From an uncultured Pelagimonas sp. (GTDB lineage Bacteria > Pseudomonadota > Alphaproteobacteria > Rhodobacterales > Rhodobacteraceae), in assembly GCF_947498515.1 (NCBI RefSeq), contig NZ_CANMKO010000005.1, positions 248,001 through 312,000 on the forward strand: a DNA stretch of 64,000 nucleotides, written 5' to 3'. The notes under the pieces are model-generated. The model had not been told where the DNA came from and did no database searches. It was given only the letters and a program-made list of their open reading frames with translations. Shown in pieces: positions 8,444 through 17,400 of this stretch. The first letter of the stretch is position 1. The number at the start of each line of letters is the position of its first letter. Made by a program: the position numbers and the translations under genes.

Positions 8444-8453
8444 TGGTATACCA
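8444..8453. promoter_or_regulatory. Operator palindrome TGGTATACCA, site 1
   Basis: Perfect ten-base palindrome, extended to 14 bases (TT-core-AA, 8442-8455). It lies 70 bp upstream of the gntR start. FCD-type GntR proteins commonly bind sites of the form TNGTNNNACNA, which this fits. It may give autoregulation of the gntR gene. Confidence 0.75.
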
Positions 8454-8499
8454 AAATCTGTTGATTGTCGACCACGCTTTCGCTAGCGTGAAGCCCAGA

Positions 8500-8509
8500 T
8501 GGTATACCA
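8500..8509. promoter_or_regulatory. Operator palindrome TGGTATACCA, site 2
   Basis: Second copy of the palindrome in the same divergent gap, extended by GA/TC to 14 bases (8498-8511). It is 56 bp (about five helical turns) from site 1 and 75 bp from the dctP start. Between the two lies a small inverted repeat CACGCT-N6-AGCGTG (8473-8490). Confidence 0.75.
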
Positions 8510-8584
8510 TCTTACGCAAGGGTCACCAAAAAGACCCTTAAAAACAACGGCGACAGGAGGAGTGTCGCCTTCGGGGAGGAAAGA

Positions 8585-9607
8585 ATGAAACTTAAGAAAA
8601 TGATTCTAAATTCAGTTGCTGGCGCGGCATTGGCCGTTGCGGGTGGCGCAGCGATGGCTGCTGACGTGACCCTGCGGATTCAGACGCACTATGCGCCTGA
8701 AACCGTGTCCGGTCAGCTGGCTCAGCAATTCGCAAGTGACGTTGAACTGATGTCAGGCGGTGCCATCGACATCGAGATGTTCTTCTCGTCGTCTGTTGTG
8801 GCCTCGGTTGAAACTTTTGACGCGGCGGCCAACGGCATCCTGGATTGCGACATGACCGGTGGTGGTTACCAGACTGGTAAAAACCCGGCGTTCCAGTTTG
8901 TTGGCGACATCATGGGCGGCTACGACACGCCTTACCAACAGCTCAGCTGGCTCTATCATGGTGGCGGCTACGACGCGGCCCAAGAGCTCTATAACGGCTT
9001 TGGCATGCAGCTTGTTGGCTGGTGGGTCTACGGTCAGGAATCGCTGGCGTCTTCCAAGCCAATCGACGGCCCAGCAGCCTTCAAAGACTGGAAATTCCGC
9101 TCACCTCCCGGCATGGAAACCAAGATTTTCGAAAAGCTCGGTGCCAAGCCAATCGTGATGGATTTCACCGAAATCTTTACCGCGCTTGAAACCGGTATCA
9201 TCGACGGTGCTGATGCCTCGGGTCTCGCCAACAACGTTGGTTTGGGTCTCTATGATCTGGTGAAACATGCCAACTATCCCGGCTTCCACTCGATGCCATC
9301 GGATCACTTGGCCTGTAACAAAATGGTTTGGGATGGTCTGAGCGACAGCCATCGCGCCATCATGGACACCGCCATGCAAAAGCTGGCGCTGCAGACTGCG
9401 TTGACCTTTGAAAAGAAAAACGCCGAAGCCGCGGCTCAGCTTCGTGAAGATGGTGTAACACTCTACGCTTGGTCTGACGAAGATCTGCAGGCGTTCCGTG
9501 ACGCAGCCCAGGCCACATGGCCCGAGTTCGCCACCACCGACGAAGCCAAGGCGCTGGTTGCCAGCCACCTTGGCTACCTCAAGCAGCTGGGCCTCGTATC
9601 CGAGTAA
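8585..9607 (+). CDS. dctP: TRAP transporter substrate-binding protein, DctP family
   Basis: Periplasmic binding protein of a tripartite ATP-independent importer, 340 residues. A Sec signal peptide covers about residues 1-25 (KKM, hydrophobic stretch, AMA-AD cleavage). The DctP signature WKFRSPPGMETKIFEKLGAKP with the carboxylate-binding Arg is followed by FTEIFTALETGIIDGAD. A strong ribosome site (GGGAGGA) precedes the ATG. First gene of a run dctP-dctQ-dctM-uxaA type-Gfo/Idh-HIBADH-EamA. The ligand is probably an organic acid, since the Arg is kept; a sugar acid is inferred from the downstream enzymes. Confidence 0.92.
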   Translation: MKLKKMILNSVAGAALAVAGGAAMAADVTLRIQTHYAPETVSGQLAQQFASDVELMSGGAIDIEMFFSSSVVASVETFDAAANGILDCDMTGGGYQTGKNPAFQFVGDIMGGYDTPYQQLSWLYHGGGYDAAQELYNGFGMQLVGWWVYGQESLASSKPIDGPAAFKDWKFRSPPGMETKIFEKLGAKPIVMDFTEIFTALETGIIDGADASGLANNVGLGLYDLVKHANYPGFHSMPSDHLACNKMVWDGLSDSHRAIMDTAMQKLALQTALTFEKKNAEAAAQLREDGVTLYAWSDEDLQAFRDAAQATWPEFATTDEAKALVASHLGYLKQLGLVSE

Positions 9608-9642
9608 CCCGTGTCTGAATAAGCCCTTGGGCTGACTGACTG

Positions 9643-9671
9643 CCCGGCGCGTGGCCCACCCGCGCGCCGGG
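9643..9671 (+). repeat. GC-rich hairpin between dctP and dctQ
   Basis: Nine-base arms CCCGGCGCG and CGCGCCGGG around an 11-base loop, followed by ATCAGTTTT. Such hairpins after binding-protein genes often cause partial termination or protect the upstream mRNA, so that more binding protein than permease is made. That role is inferred. Confidence 0.6.
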
Positions 9672-9703
9672 ATCAGTTTTCCTTCCATCCAAGGAAAATC
9701 TCT

Positions 9704-10525
9704 ATGTCCTCACCTTCTGTCTGGCTCGGTCCCGCCCGCCAGCCTGTTCGGCTACTGATGATCGGATTTGGTGCCGCCGCCCTACTTCTGGTTGGCGGCC
9801 TTGCTTTCTCTAACTACTTTCTCGGCAGCGACATCGGCATGCACCAAATGCTGCGTCCCGAAGGTCGTTTGATCGTTTATCTGACGCTCTTCGCCGTCTT
9901 TGGCGCGGTGTTCTTTGCCTCGGTCTATCTTTCCGACACGGTCGGATCGATCGAAAGCGAACCATCTGGCTTTTTCGACATCATCTCTTTGGTGTGTTCG
10001 CGCATCGCGATGATCATGTTGCCGCTGATCGTCATCGTGATGTTCTACGAAGTCATCTCGCGCTACGTCTTTTCCTCCGGCACGCTCTGGGCCAACGAAA
10101 TGTCGCTCTGGCTCGCCGGATTTTTGTTTTTGCTGGCCGGGCTTTACGCCATGCAGCAACGCAGCCACATCCGCATTTATATCATCTACGATATGATGCC
10201 GCGATGGATGCAAAAACTCTCGGATTGCATCTCGGTGTTCTTGATCTGGGTTTTTGCCTTTTGCCTGTTTTGGGGCGGTTATTCCGAATCCAAAGCCAAA
10301 TTCATGCGGATGGAGACCTTTGGCACAGCGTGGGATCCGCCCATTCCGGCCACCATCAAGCCGATGATCATCATCATCATCATCATGGTTGCGATCCAAG
10401 CGCTGTCAAACCTGATCGCCGATTGGAACAAGGCTCCTGAACATCACTCTCCTGCGGATGAGATTGACGAGACCGAAATCGAAAATATTCGCCGCACGCT
10501 AGAAGTCTCCGGGGAGGATAAATAA
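9704..10525 (+). CDS. dctQ: TRAP transporter small permease, DctQ family, with extra N-terminal membrane helices
   Basis: The 273-residue product contains a typical DctQ domain in its second half: about four helices, including FYEVISRYVFSSGTLWANEMSLWLAGFLFLLAG with the conserved Arg-Tyr and Trp-Glu-like pattern. Ordinary DctQ proteins are 160-200 residues; here an additional ~90 residues with two more helices (about 15-35 and 53-75) come first. The C-terminal tail is acidic and cytoplasmic. The stop TAA shares its last base with the dctM ATG, so translation is coupled. Confidence 0.85.
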   Translation: MSSPSVWLGPARQPVRLLMIGFGAAALLLVGGLAFSNYFLGSDIGMHQMLRPEGRLIVYLTLFAVFGAVFFASVYLSDTVGSIESEPSGFFDIISLVCSRIAMIMLPLIVIVMFYEVISRYVFSSGTLWANEMSLWLAGFLFLLAGLYAMQQRSHIRIYIIYDMMPRWMQKLSDCISVFLIWVFAFCLFWGGYSESKAKFMRMETFGTAWDPPIPATIKPMIIIIIIMVAIQALSNLIADWNKAPEHHSPADEIDETEIENIRRTLEVSGEDK

Positions 10526-12120
10526 TGGTTGATGTCGGCACACTTAGCCTGATTTTGCTGCTGGGCATGTTCGCCCTTCTGGCAATTGGCATGCCGCTTG
10601 GCTTTGCCTCTGCCTTTTTGGCGGTTGCAACATTGTTGATGAAATTTGGCCCTGACTTGATGTTTGGCCGTTTTGGCATGGGGCCGTTTAACGTGTTGGG
10701 TCAGGCGGTTTACCGACAAATGACCAACTATGTGCTCATATCGGTGCCGCTCTTCATATTCATGGCCGCGCTGCTCGAACGTTCGGGTATCGCGCGGGAT
10801 ATGTATAGCTCGCTGAACGTCTGGATGAGCCGGATGCGTGGCGGTATTGCGATTGTGACGTCGATCATGGCCGTGGTCATGGCGGCGATGTCGGGCATCA
10901 TCGGCGGCGAAGTTGTTTTGCTCGGCCTCATCGCCCTGCCCCAGATGCTCCGCCTTGGGTATAACCAGAACCTCGCCATCGGCACGATCTGCGCCTCGGG
11001 ATCTTTGGGAACTATGATCCCACCCTCGATCGTTTTGATCTTTTACGGATTGGTGACGGAAACCTCGATCAAGGCGCTGTTCACCGCGTCGTTCTTGCCG
11101 GGGTTCATGTTGGCGTCGTTCTTTATCGTCTACATCATCATCCGCACGCAATTGGACCCAGATCAGGCCCCCTTGCCGCCCGAAGATCCTGATGCCCCCG
11201 CCGGAAGCGAAAAGGGCATGATGTTCCTTGGCTTTCTGGCTCGGTTTGGCATGTGGGTGTCCGGTGTGATCTTTGCACGGGCGCTGTTCTTTACCGTGAC
11301 CGGCGAAAACGCCATCACCGAAGGCGTTGACCCGATCCCGTTGGGCATGGTGTCTGATATTCCTTGGATCGTCGGGGCCTTTGTTCTCTGCGCCTTGGTC
11401 GTCTTTGTCATCGTTGGGCGCGAACGCACCGCAATCGGCTGGGACATGGGCAAAGGTCTGATCGCCCCTACCGTGGTGATCGGCGTTGTTCTTGGCTCGA
11501 TCTATGGCGGGATCACCGGCATCACCGAAGCGGCGGGCATGGGCGTTGTGGCCGTGTTTGTCATCGGGTTGATCCGACGTGAGATGACGTTTGACATTGT
11601 CTGGGACGCGATCATGCGCACCATCAAATCGACGGGCACCATCATTTGGGTCACCATTGGCGCGGCGGCTTTGGCTGCGGCCTATACGCTCGCCGGGGGG
11701 CCGACCTTTGTGGCCAACACCATTGTTGGGGCCGATATGCCGACGATGGGGATCATTCTGGTGATGATGGTAGTGTTCCTAATCATGGGGATGTTCATGG
11801 ATTGGGTTGGCATTGTTCTTCTGATCATGCCGGTTTTCCTCCCAATCGTGATGAAACTGCCACCCGAGGAAATTGGGTTCCTTGGTTCGGTTGATGCCAA
11901 GTATATCCCGATCTGGTTTGGGGTTGTGTTCTGTATGAACATGCAGGTGTCTTTCCTGTCCCCCCCCTTTGGTCCTGCGGCCTTCTACCTGAAATCCGTG
12001 GCTCCGGCGCATATCTCGCTGACCGATATTTTCAAAGGGTTCTTGCCCTTTATCGCCCTGCAATTGCTGGCGCTATCGGTTCTTCTGATCTGGCCACCGA
12101 TCGTCACGATCTTCTTGTAA
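10525..12120 (+). CDS. dctM: TRAP transporter large permease, DctM family
   Basis: Main channel subunit that uses a sodium gradient to import the substrate delivered by DctP. It is 531 residues against ~430 for the classic form, with many hydrophobic helices throughout. Family motifs are visible: GMPLGFASAFLAVA near the start, GEVVLLGLIALPQM, SGSLGTMIPPSIVLIFYG, GGITGITEAAG, and MGMFMDWVGIVLLIMPVFLPI near the end. The extra length is a hydrophilic loop around residues 208-235 rich in Pro and Asp plus added helices after it. Directly coupled to dctQ. Long DctQ/DctM pairs form a recognised TRAP subgroup. Confidence 0.92.
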   Translation: MVDVGTLSLILLLGMFALLAIGMPLGFASAFLAVATLLMKFGPDLMFGRFGMGPFNVLGQAVYRQMTNYVLISVPLFIFMAALLERSGIARDMYSSLNVWMSRMRGGIAIVTSIMAVVMAAMSGIIGGEVVLLGLIALPQMLRLGYNQNLAIGTICASGSLGTMIPPSIVLIFYGLVTETSIKALFTASFLPGFMLASFFIVYIIIRTQLDPDQAPLPPEDPDAPAGSEKGMMFLGFLARFGMWVSGVIFARALFFTVTGENAITEGVDPIPLGMVSDIPWIVGAFVLCALVVFVIVGRERTAIGWDMGKGLIAPTVVIGVVLGSIYGGITGITEAAGMGVVAVFVIGLIRREMTFDIVWDAIMRTIKSTGTIIWVTIGAAALAAAYTLAGGPTFVANTIVGADMPTMGIILVMMVVFLIMGMFMDWVGIVLLIMPVFLPIVMKLPPEEIGFLGSVDAKYIPIWFGVVFCMNMQVSFLSPPFGPAAFYLKSVAPAHISLTDIFKGFLPFIALQLLALSVLLIWPPIVTIFL

Positions 12121-12124
12121 ACTG

Positions 12125-12150
12125 ATCGGGTCCCAAGGTCGGGGCCCGAT
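12125..12150 (+). terminator. Hairpin after dctM, possible weak terminator
   Basis: Ten-base-pair stem with one G-T pair (ATCGGGTCCC / GGGGCCCGAT) around a six-base loop, five bases after the dctM stop. There is no T-run, so it may instead be a processing or stability element. Confidence 0.45.
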
Positions 12151-12189
12151 ACCAAACCTCCCGGTTTCGCGCCGGACACCACATCAAAT

Positions 12190-12212
12190 TGCCCCGGGTC
12201 CCGCCCGGGGCA
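12190..12212 (+). repeat. Strong hairpin upstream of the UxaA-family gene
   Basis: Perfect nine-base arms TGCCCCGGG and CCCGGGGCA with a five-base loop, ending 22 bases before the ATG at 12235. With the hairpin at 12125 it forms a tandem of stable stems separating the transporter genes from the enzyme genes. No T-run follows. Confidence 0.55.
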
Positions 12213-12234
12213 GACTTATGAAAGACTGCCACCC

Positions 12235-13725
12235 ATGAGCACCACCCGCCTGTCCCCTCAGGACAATGTCGCCACGGCCCTAATCACATTGCAACCCGGC
12301 CAATCCGAGGCCATCGACGTGATCCCGCGTGGTCACAAGCTGGCGCTTTGCGACATCAAGGCGGGGCAAAAAGTACAAAAATACGCCCAAACCATCGGCT
12401 TTGCCTCCGAGGACATTGCCAAGGGAGCCCATGTTCACACCCATAATCTCGAATTTCGCAACGTTGAGGCCGATTACGGGTTCGCCACCAATCTGCGCCC
12501 CGTTGCCCCTGCCACAACCCAAGACAGCTTTATGGGTTATCGCCGCGACACCGGTCGTGTCGGCACCCGCAATTACATCGCCGTTCTGACCTCGGTGAAT
12601 TGTTCGGCCACGGCGGCGCGGATGATTGCCCAGGCCTTTACTCCGGAGGTTTTGGCCGACTATCCAAACGTCGATGGCGTCACCGCCTTTGTGCATGGCA
12701 CCGGTTGCGGCATGGGTGGCGACGGCACCGGGTTCGAAGCGCTACAACGAGTGATGTGGGGCTATGCCCGCAACCCAAATGTCGGCGGCGTTCTTATGGC
12801 CGGGCTTGGCTGTGAGATGAACCAGATCGATTGGTTGATCGAATCCTATGGGCTTAAACCCGGCCCGCTTTTTCAATCGATGAACATCCAAGACGTTGGC
12901 GGATTGCGTAAAACCGTTGACCTAGGCATTGCCAAAATCAAAGCCATGCTCCCCCTCGTCAACGAGGCCAAGCGCGAACCTTGCCCTGCCTCTGAGCTGA
13001 TGGTGGCGCTGCAATGTGGCGGTTCTGATGCGTGGTCCGGCATCACCGCCAACCCGGCGGTGGGCTTTGCTTGTGATCTCTTGGTGGCTCAAGGCGGCAC
13101 TGGTGTTTTGGCCGAAACACCCGAGATTTACGGGGCCGAACATCTGCTGACCGCCCGCGCCGTGGATGACACCGTCGGCATTAAATTGGTCGATCTGATC
13201 CATTGGTGGGAGGATTACACCGACCGTAACAAGGGCAGCATGGATAACAACCCCTCGCCGGGCAACAAAAAGGGTGGGCTTACCACCATCCTTGAAAAAT
13301 CGCTTGGCGCGGCGGCCAAAGGTGGCACGACACCGCTTACCGGGGTCTTTAAATACGCCGAAGCGGTCACCACCAAAGGGTTCACCTTTATGGATAGTCC
13401 GGGCTACGACCCGGCCTCGGTCACCGGACAAATTGCTTCGGGCTGTAACCTTGTGTGTTTCACCACCGGGCGCGGATCGGCCTTTGGGTCCAAACCCTCG
13501 CCCTGCATGAAAGTGGCCACCAACAGCGATATGTACAATCGCCTGACCGATGACATGGACGTCAATGCTGGGCGCATTCTGACCGGTGACGCCTCGATCG
13601 AAGAGGTCGGCCGCGAAATCTATGAGATGTGGTTGCGCATGGCCAGCGGCGAGGCCAGCAAATCCGAGGCGCAGGGCCTTGGCGACTATGAATTTGTGCC
13701 CTGGCAAATCGGCGCGGTCATGTAA
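12235..13725 (+). CDS. UxaA-family (altronate/galactarate) dehydratase
   Basis: The 496-residue product matches the altronate/galactarate dehydratase superfamily: an N-terminal SAF domain (about 15-90, ending AHVHTHNLEF) joined to the large catalytic domain that starts YRRDTGRVGTRNYIAVL. Conserved cysteines appear in SVNCSAT, HGTGCGMGG, LQCGGSDAWSGITANPA and SGCNLVCFTTGRGS, as expected for the Fe-dependent active site. Members dehydrate sugar acids such as altronate or galactarate to 2-keto-3-deoxy acids. The exact sugar acid cannot be read from sequence. Its stop overlaps the next start by one base. Confidence 0.85.
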   Translation: MSTTRLSPQDNVATALITLQPGQSEAIDVIPRGHKLALCDIKAGQKVQKYAQTIGFASEDIAKGAHVHTHNLEFRNVEADYGFATNLRPVAPATTQDSFMGYRRDTGRVGTRNYIAVLTSVNCSATAARMIAQAFTPEVLADYPNVDGVTAFVHGTGCGMGGDGTGFEALQRVMWGYARNPNVGGVLMAGLGCEMNQIDWLIESYGLKPGPLFQSMNIQDVGGLRKTVDLGIAKIKAMLPLVNEAKREPCPASELMVALQCGGSDAWSGITANPAVGFACDLLVAQGGTGVLAETPEIYGAEHLLTARAVDDTVGIKLVDLIHWWEDYTDRNKGSMDNNPSPGNKKGGLTTILEKSLGAAAKGGTTPLTGVFKYAEAVTTKGFTFMDSPGYDPASVTGQIASGCNLVCFTTGRGSAFGSKPSPCMKVATNSDMYNRLTDDMDVNAGRILTGDASIEEVGREIYEMWLRMASGEASKSEAQGLGDYEFVPWQIGAVM

Positions 13726-14789
13726 TGGCGGCGGCCCTTCCCCTTTGTGTGATCGGTGCCGGCCAGATCGGGATGCGCCATATCGAGGTTGCTCAGACGC
13801 TTCCTGATGTGGCTCTTGTTGGTGTTGTCGAACCTGATGCGGCGCGGCGGGCCGATTTGGCGGCGCTTGGCTTGCCGATGGTGGCCGATGTCGCCGAGCT
13901 TCCACAGGGCACCAAGGCCGCCATTGTCGCCACCCCAACCCCGTTGCATTTTCGCGCCACGCGCGACGCTTTGGAACGGGGCATGGGCGTTTTGGTTGAG
14001 AAACCAATCGGAGCATCAATGGATGAGGCCAAGGCGTTGATCCGCCTTGCTGGATCATTGGGTTTACCGCTTTTTACCGGGCATCATCGCCGCTGCCATC
14101 CGTTTAGTATTGCGGCGCGCGACAGGCTAGCCAAGATCGGCAAACCCATTGCTTTGCAAGGGTTTTGGTCGCTGCGCAAACATGACAGCTACTATGACGT
14201 TCCGTGGCGGCGCGCCCCCGGTGCCGGCCCGTTGATGACCAACCTGAGCCACGAGGTCGACCTGTTGCGGTTTCTGTTTGGCAATATCACCGAGGTGTCG
14301 GCGATGTTGTCCAATGCGGCGCGCCACCTACGGGTTGAGGATACCGCGACACTTAGTTTTCGCTTTGCCAACGGGGCTTTGGGATCATTCCTGATCTCAG
14401 ATGCCGGTGCCTCACCTTGGGCTTTCGAGGCCGCCTGTGGCGAGAACCCGGATTTGGCGCAATCGGGTCAAGACTACATTCGCGCGACGGGAACCGAGGG
14501 CGCATTGGAGTTCCCGTCATTGACGCTATGGACCGGCACCAAGGGCGAACCGACCAATTGGAAATCCCCAATGACCCAAGTCGCCGGGCCGCAGTTCGAC
14601 AAAATCGATCCATTGCGCGAACAAATGCGCCGCTTTGCCCATGTGGTTGCGGGCGGCAAAGACACCCTGCTCTGCAGCGCCGAAGACGGGCTTGCAGCGC
14701 TAGAAATTTCATTGGCCGCCACATTGTCTGGCCAGACCGGGATGCCGGTCCGGGCGGGCGGTGTGCCCGGCGACTATACAGGAGCTTGA
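13725..14789 (+). CDS. Gfo/Idh/MocA-family NAD(P)-dependent oxidoreductase
   Basis: A 354-residue two-domain dehydrogenase: Rossmann fold at the N-terminus (IGAGQIGMRH, residues 10-19) and the family motif EKPI at 92-95 with catalytic Lys93, then the C-terminal beta-sheet domain starting near 125. Such enzymes oxidise or reduce sugars, inositols and their acids. It is translated with the UxaA-family gene in front (stop and start share a base) and the dehydrogenase gene behind (1-bp gap), so it acts in the same sugar-acid pathway. Substrate not known. Confidence 0.85.
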   Translation: MAAALPLCVIGAGQIGMRHIEVAQTLPDVALVGVVEPDAARRADLAALGLPMVADVAELPQGTKAAIVATPTPLHFRATRDALERGMGVLVEKPIGASMDEAKALIRLAGSLGLPLFTGHHRRCHPFSIAARDRLAKIGKPIALQGFWSLRKHDSYYDVPWRRAPGAGPLMTNLSHEVDLLRFLFGNITEVSAMLSNAARHLRVEDTATLSFRFANGALGSFLISDAGASPWAFEAACGENPDLAQSGQDYIRATGTEGALEFPSLTLWTGTKGEPTNWKSPMTQVAGPQFDKIDPLREQMRRFAHVVAGGKDTLLCSAEDGLAALEISLAATLSGQTGMPVRAGGVPGDYTGA

Positions 14790-14790
14790 G

Positions 14791-15678
14791 ATGAGCAAAG
14801 AACATATCGGATTTATCGGATTGGGCCTAATGGGGCGCGCCATGGTCGAATGCCTGCAAAAGGACGGCTATAAAGTCACCGTTTTGGGCAACCGCGACCG
14901 CACCGGCGTCGAAGAGGCCCTAGCGCGCGGTGGAAGCGAGGGCGCAAATGCCCGCGAGGTCGCAGAAGCGACCGACATCGTCATGCTTTGTATGGGCACG
15001 TCTGAGCAGGTCGAGGGCCGCATCTATGGCGATGATGGCGTATTGGCCGGGGTCAAAGAGGGGCAAATCATCATCGATTTCGGGACCTCCCTACCCGGTT
15101 CGACGATCAAAATCGGCGCGGATATCGATGCCAAAGGCGCGTTTTATATGGATGCCCCAATTGGGCGCACCCCGGCCCATGCTGTGGACGGGTTGTTGAA
15201 CCTTATGTGCTCTGGCGACAAGGGCGCGTTTGATCGCGCCAAGCCCGTGCTGGATGTGCTGGGCGAAAACGTCTTTCATTTGGGCAAGCTGGGCAGCGGT
15301 CACACAATCAAGCTGATCAACAACTTCTTTGCACAGACCGTTGCCATGGGCATGGCCGAGGCCTTTGTCACGGCAGATGCCGCCGAGATTGACCGCCAAG
15401 CCCTATATGATGTGATGGCCGCGGGGCCGTTGCGCTCGGGCATGATGGACTTCATTCGCAATTATGCGGTTGATGGCCAGATCGATTTGGCGTTCTCTGT
15501 GGACAACGCCGGCAAAGATGTTGGCTATTTCCGCGAAATGTCCGCCGAGTTGGGCTTGAACAGCCGCATGTCGGCCTGTGCCAGCAACACCTTGAACGAA
15601 GCCCGTGACGCTGGTGAAGGCGATATGATGGTGCCGGAAATGGTTGACTGGATGAGTCGCAACCTACCCAAAGGATAA
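14791..15678 (+). CDS. 3-hydroxyisobutyrate dehydrogenase-family reductase (tartronate-semialdehyde/threonate type)
   Basis: Beta-hydroxyacid dehydrogenase of 295 residues: NAD(P) motif GLGLMG at 10-15, substrate motif DAPIGRTPAHA at about 121, and the catalytic segment GSGHTIKLINN with Lys174 and Asn178. The variant DAPIGR in place of DAPVSGG is seen in relatives acting on sugar-acid-derived substrates such as threonate. The ATG at 14791 has AGGAG eight bases upstream; an earlier in-frame ATG overlaps the previous gene. Likely converts a hydroxy acid or semialdehyde made by the operon. Confidence 0.85.
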   Translation: MSKEHIGFIGLGLMGRAMVECLQKDGYKVTVLGNRDRTGVEEALARGGSEGANAREVAEATDIVMLCMGTSEQVEGRIYGDDGVLAGVKEGQIIIDFGTSLPGSTIKIGADIDAKGAFYMDAPIGRTPAHAVDGLLNLMCSGDKGAFDRAKPVLDVLGENVFHLGKLGSGHTIKLINNFFAQTVAMGMAEAFVTADAAEIDRQALYDVMAAGPLRSGMMDFIRNYAVDGQIDLAFSVDNAGKDVGYFREMSAELGLNSRMSACASNTLNEARDAGEGDMMVPEMVDWMSRNLPKG

Positions 15679-15681
15679 GCA

Positions 15682-16566
15682 ATGGCCACCACCGCCCCCC
15701 GCGAAGAGCGCACCAAAGCCGGTGTGATGCTGATGGCCTTGGCGGTGGTGTTTTTCACTTGCATCGACACAACAGCGAAATGGCTGATACTCACCGGCTT
15801 GCCCGCCCTTCAGGTGGTTTTCGCCCGGTATTTCGGCCATTTCATATCGGCCTTTGGGTTCTTCATGCTGCGTGAGGGGCCAAGCGCTTTTCGAACAAAT
15901 CACCCTTGGCAACAGGCGCTTCGGGCGTTCTTCTTGCTGGGCAGCACGATCTGTAACTTTATAGCGCTGCAATATCTACCGATCACCGTGACCACGACAA
16001 TCATGTTCGCCGGGCCGATTGTGATCACGCTTTTGGCGATCCCTTTGCTGGGGGAACAGGTCGGCATCCGCCGTATTGCCGCCGTCTGTGTTGGGTTTCT
16101 AGGCGTGTTGGTTGTGATGCAGCCTTGGGGCACGGCCTATCACCCGGCGATGTTTCTCAACATTTTGGCAATCACTCTGGCCTCGCTTTACTTTATCATG
16201 ACGCGCAAAATGGCCGGGCGCGAAAGCAATGCCGCGCAACAGCTTTGGGCAAGCGGTATTGCGACACTGGTCCTGATCCCTGTGGTGCTGCCAATCTGGG
16301 TCTGGCCAAGCGCCAAGGCTTGGCCCGCCTTTCTGATCATTGGTGTTTTTGGGGCGCTCGGTCATATTAGCGCGACAACCGCACATCGTCTGGCCGATGC
16401 GTCGATCCTTGCCCCGGTGATCTATATCCAAATCTTTCTGGCGGCTTTGGCCGGTATCCTTGTCTTTGATACCTGGCCAACCCTTTGGACACTTGTTGGT
16501 GGCTCAATCATTGTCGCCTCTGGCCTCTATATCTGGCACCGCGAACAGATCAAAACCAGCGCGTGA
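15682..16566 (+). CDS. EamA/DMT-family inner-membrane transporter
   Basis: The 294-residue product has about ten hydrophobic helices arranged as two EamA repeats, with repeat landmarks FARYFGHFISA, LQYLPITVTTTIMFAGPIVITLLAIPLLGE (the glutamate ending repeat 1), and the matching VIYIQIFLAALAGILVF. It follows the reductase by 3 bp and ends the rightward transporter/enzyme operon. DMT proteins usually export metabolites; here it could release an overflow product or move a second substrate. Function inferred from family only. Confidence 0.85.
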   Translation: MATTAPREERTKAGVMLMALAVVFFTCIDTTAKWLILTGLPALQVVFARYFGHFISAFGFFMLREGPSAFRTNHPWQQALRAFFLLGSTICNFIALQYLPITVTTTIMFAGPIVITLLAIPLLGEQVGIRRIAAVCVGFLGVLVVMQPWGTAYHPAMFLNILAITLASLYFIMTRKMAGRESNAAQQLWASGIATLVLIPVVLPIWVWPSAKAWPAFLIIGVFGALGHISATTAHRLADASILAPVIYIQIFLAALAGILVFDTWPTLWTLVGGSIIVASGLYIWHREQIKTSA

Positions 16567-16575
16567 GACAGGCGG

Positions 16576-16617
16576 AAAAGCCGTGCACGGCTTTTGCAAA
16601 TTCCATGCATGGAATTT
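16576..16617. repeat. Pair of intergenic palindromes (family copy 2)
   Basis: Two perfect 20-base palindromes in tandem: AAAAGCC-GTGCAC-GGCTTTT (16576-16595), then AAATTCC-ATGCAT-GGAATTT (16598-16617). They fill the 80-bp gap between two convergent genes, where they could also serve as a two-way terminator. The second is the same unit as at 5482 and 34470 with ATGCAT at its centre. Confidence 0.75.
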
Positions 16618-16646
16618 GGGTGCGCCCGGCCTCTCGCAATCTGGCT

Positions 16647-17387
16647 TTATCCGCGGCCGATATAGGGCATGCCAGGGGCCATGACGGTCATGAATTGCAC
16701 ATTCGCCTCAAGCGGAAGTTCCGCCATATGCATGACCGAACTTACCACATGCGCAACATCCATTACGGGTTCCACCGCGATAGACCCGTCCGCCTGCGGA
16801 ACCCCTTGGGTCATGGCCTGCGCCATGTCGGTCAGCGCATTGCCAATGTCGATCTGACCACAGGCAATGTTAAACGCCCGACCATCCAATGAAATCGTTC
16901 GCGTCAACCCGGTGATGGCGTGTTTCGACGTGCTATAGGGGGCCGATCCCCAGCGCGGCACATAGGCCGATACCGATCCATTGTTGATGATCCGCCCACC
17001 TTGCGGGTCCTGCCGACGCATCCGCGCAAATGCCGCCCGTGCGCAAACAAACGATCCGGTCACGTTGATGTCCATGCACTGGCGGAAATCCTCAACGCTC
17101 ACCTCATCTATCGGCGCGCCTTTAACACTCACCCCGGCATTGTTGAACAGCGCGTCCAAGCGTCCCCACTCGGCGACCACCGCATCAAAAGCCGCATCAA
17201 CCTGCGCCTCATCCGTCACATCACAAGGCAAGGCCAAAGCCGCCCCTGCGTAGCGATCCGCCAAGGCCTCAAGTGGTTCTGGGCTACGCCCAATCAATCC
17301 AACGCGCCATCCCGCGTCCAAAAACGCCTCGGCACAGGCTTTGCCAATTCCACGCCCGGCCCCGGTGATAATAATCGTCTTGCTCAT
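16647..17387 (-). CDS. SDR-family NAD(P)-dependent oxidoreductase
   Basis: Classical short-chain dehydrogenase of 246 residues: cofactor motif TGAGRGIG at 8-15, NNAG at 82-85, catalytic Ser138, Tyr151 and Lys155 (YSTSK). The start at 17387 is fixed by a strong GGGAGG five bases upstream and excludes the longer frame. It faces away from the EamA gene and lies downstream of the xylonate-type dehydratase on the same strand, 127 bp away, so it may be cotranscribed and oxidise a sugar or reduce its product. Substrate unknown. Confidence 0.85.
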   Translation of the reverse strand: MSKTIIITGAGRGIGKACAEAFLDAGWRVGLIGRSPEPLEALADRYAGAALALPCDVTDEAQVDAAFDAVVAEWGRLDALFNNAGVSVKGAPIDEVSVEDFRQCMDINVTGSFVCARAAFARMRRQDPQGGRIINNGSVSAYVPRWGSAPYSTSKHAITGLTRTISLDGRAFNIACGQIDIGNALTDMAQAMTQGVPQADGSIAVEPVMDVAHVVSSVMHMAELPLEANVQFMTVMAPGMPYIGRG

Positions 17388-17400
17388 GAAACCTCCCGCA

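Noticed and set aside
10363-10386. Run of ATC/ATG triplets in dctQ, looking like a microsatellite
   Set aside because: It encodes a run of Ile and Met in the last membrane helix and keeps frame; no sign of slippage.
12922-14058. 378-codon minus-strand frame opposite the UxaA-family and Gfo/Idh genes
   Set aside because: Arg/Pro/His-rich translation with no motif; a shadow of two well-supported genes.
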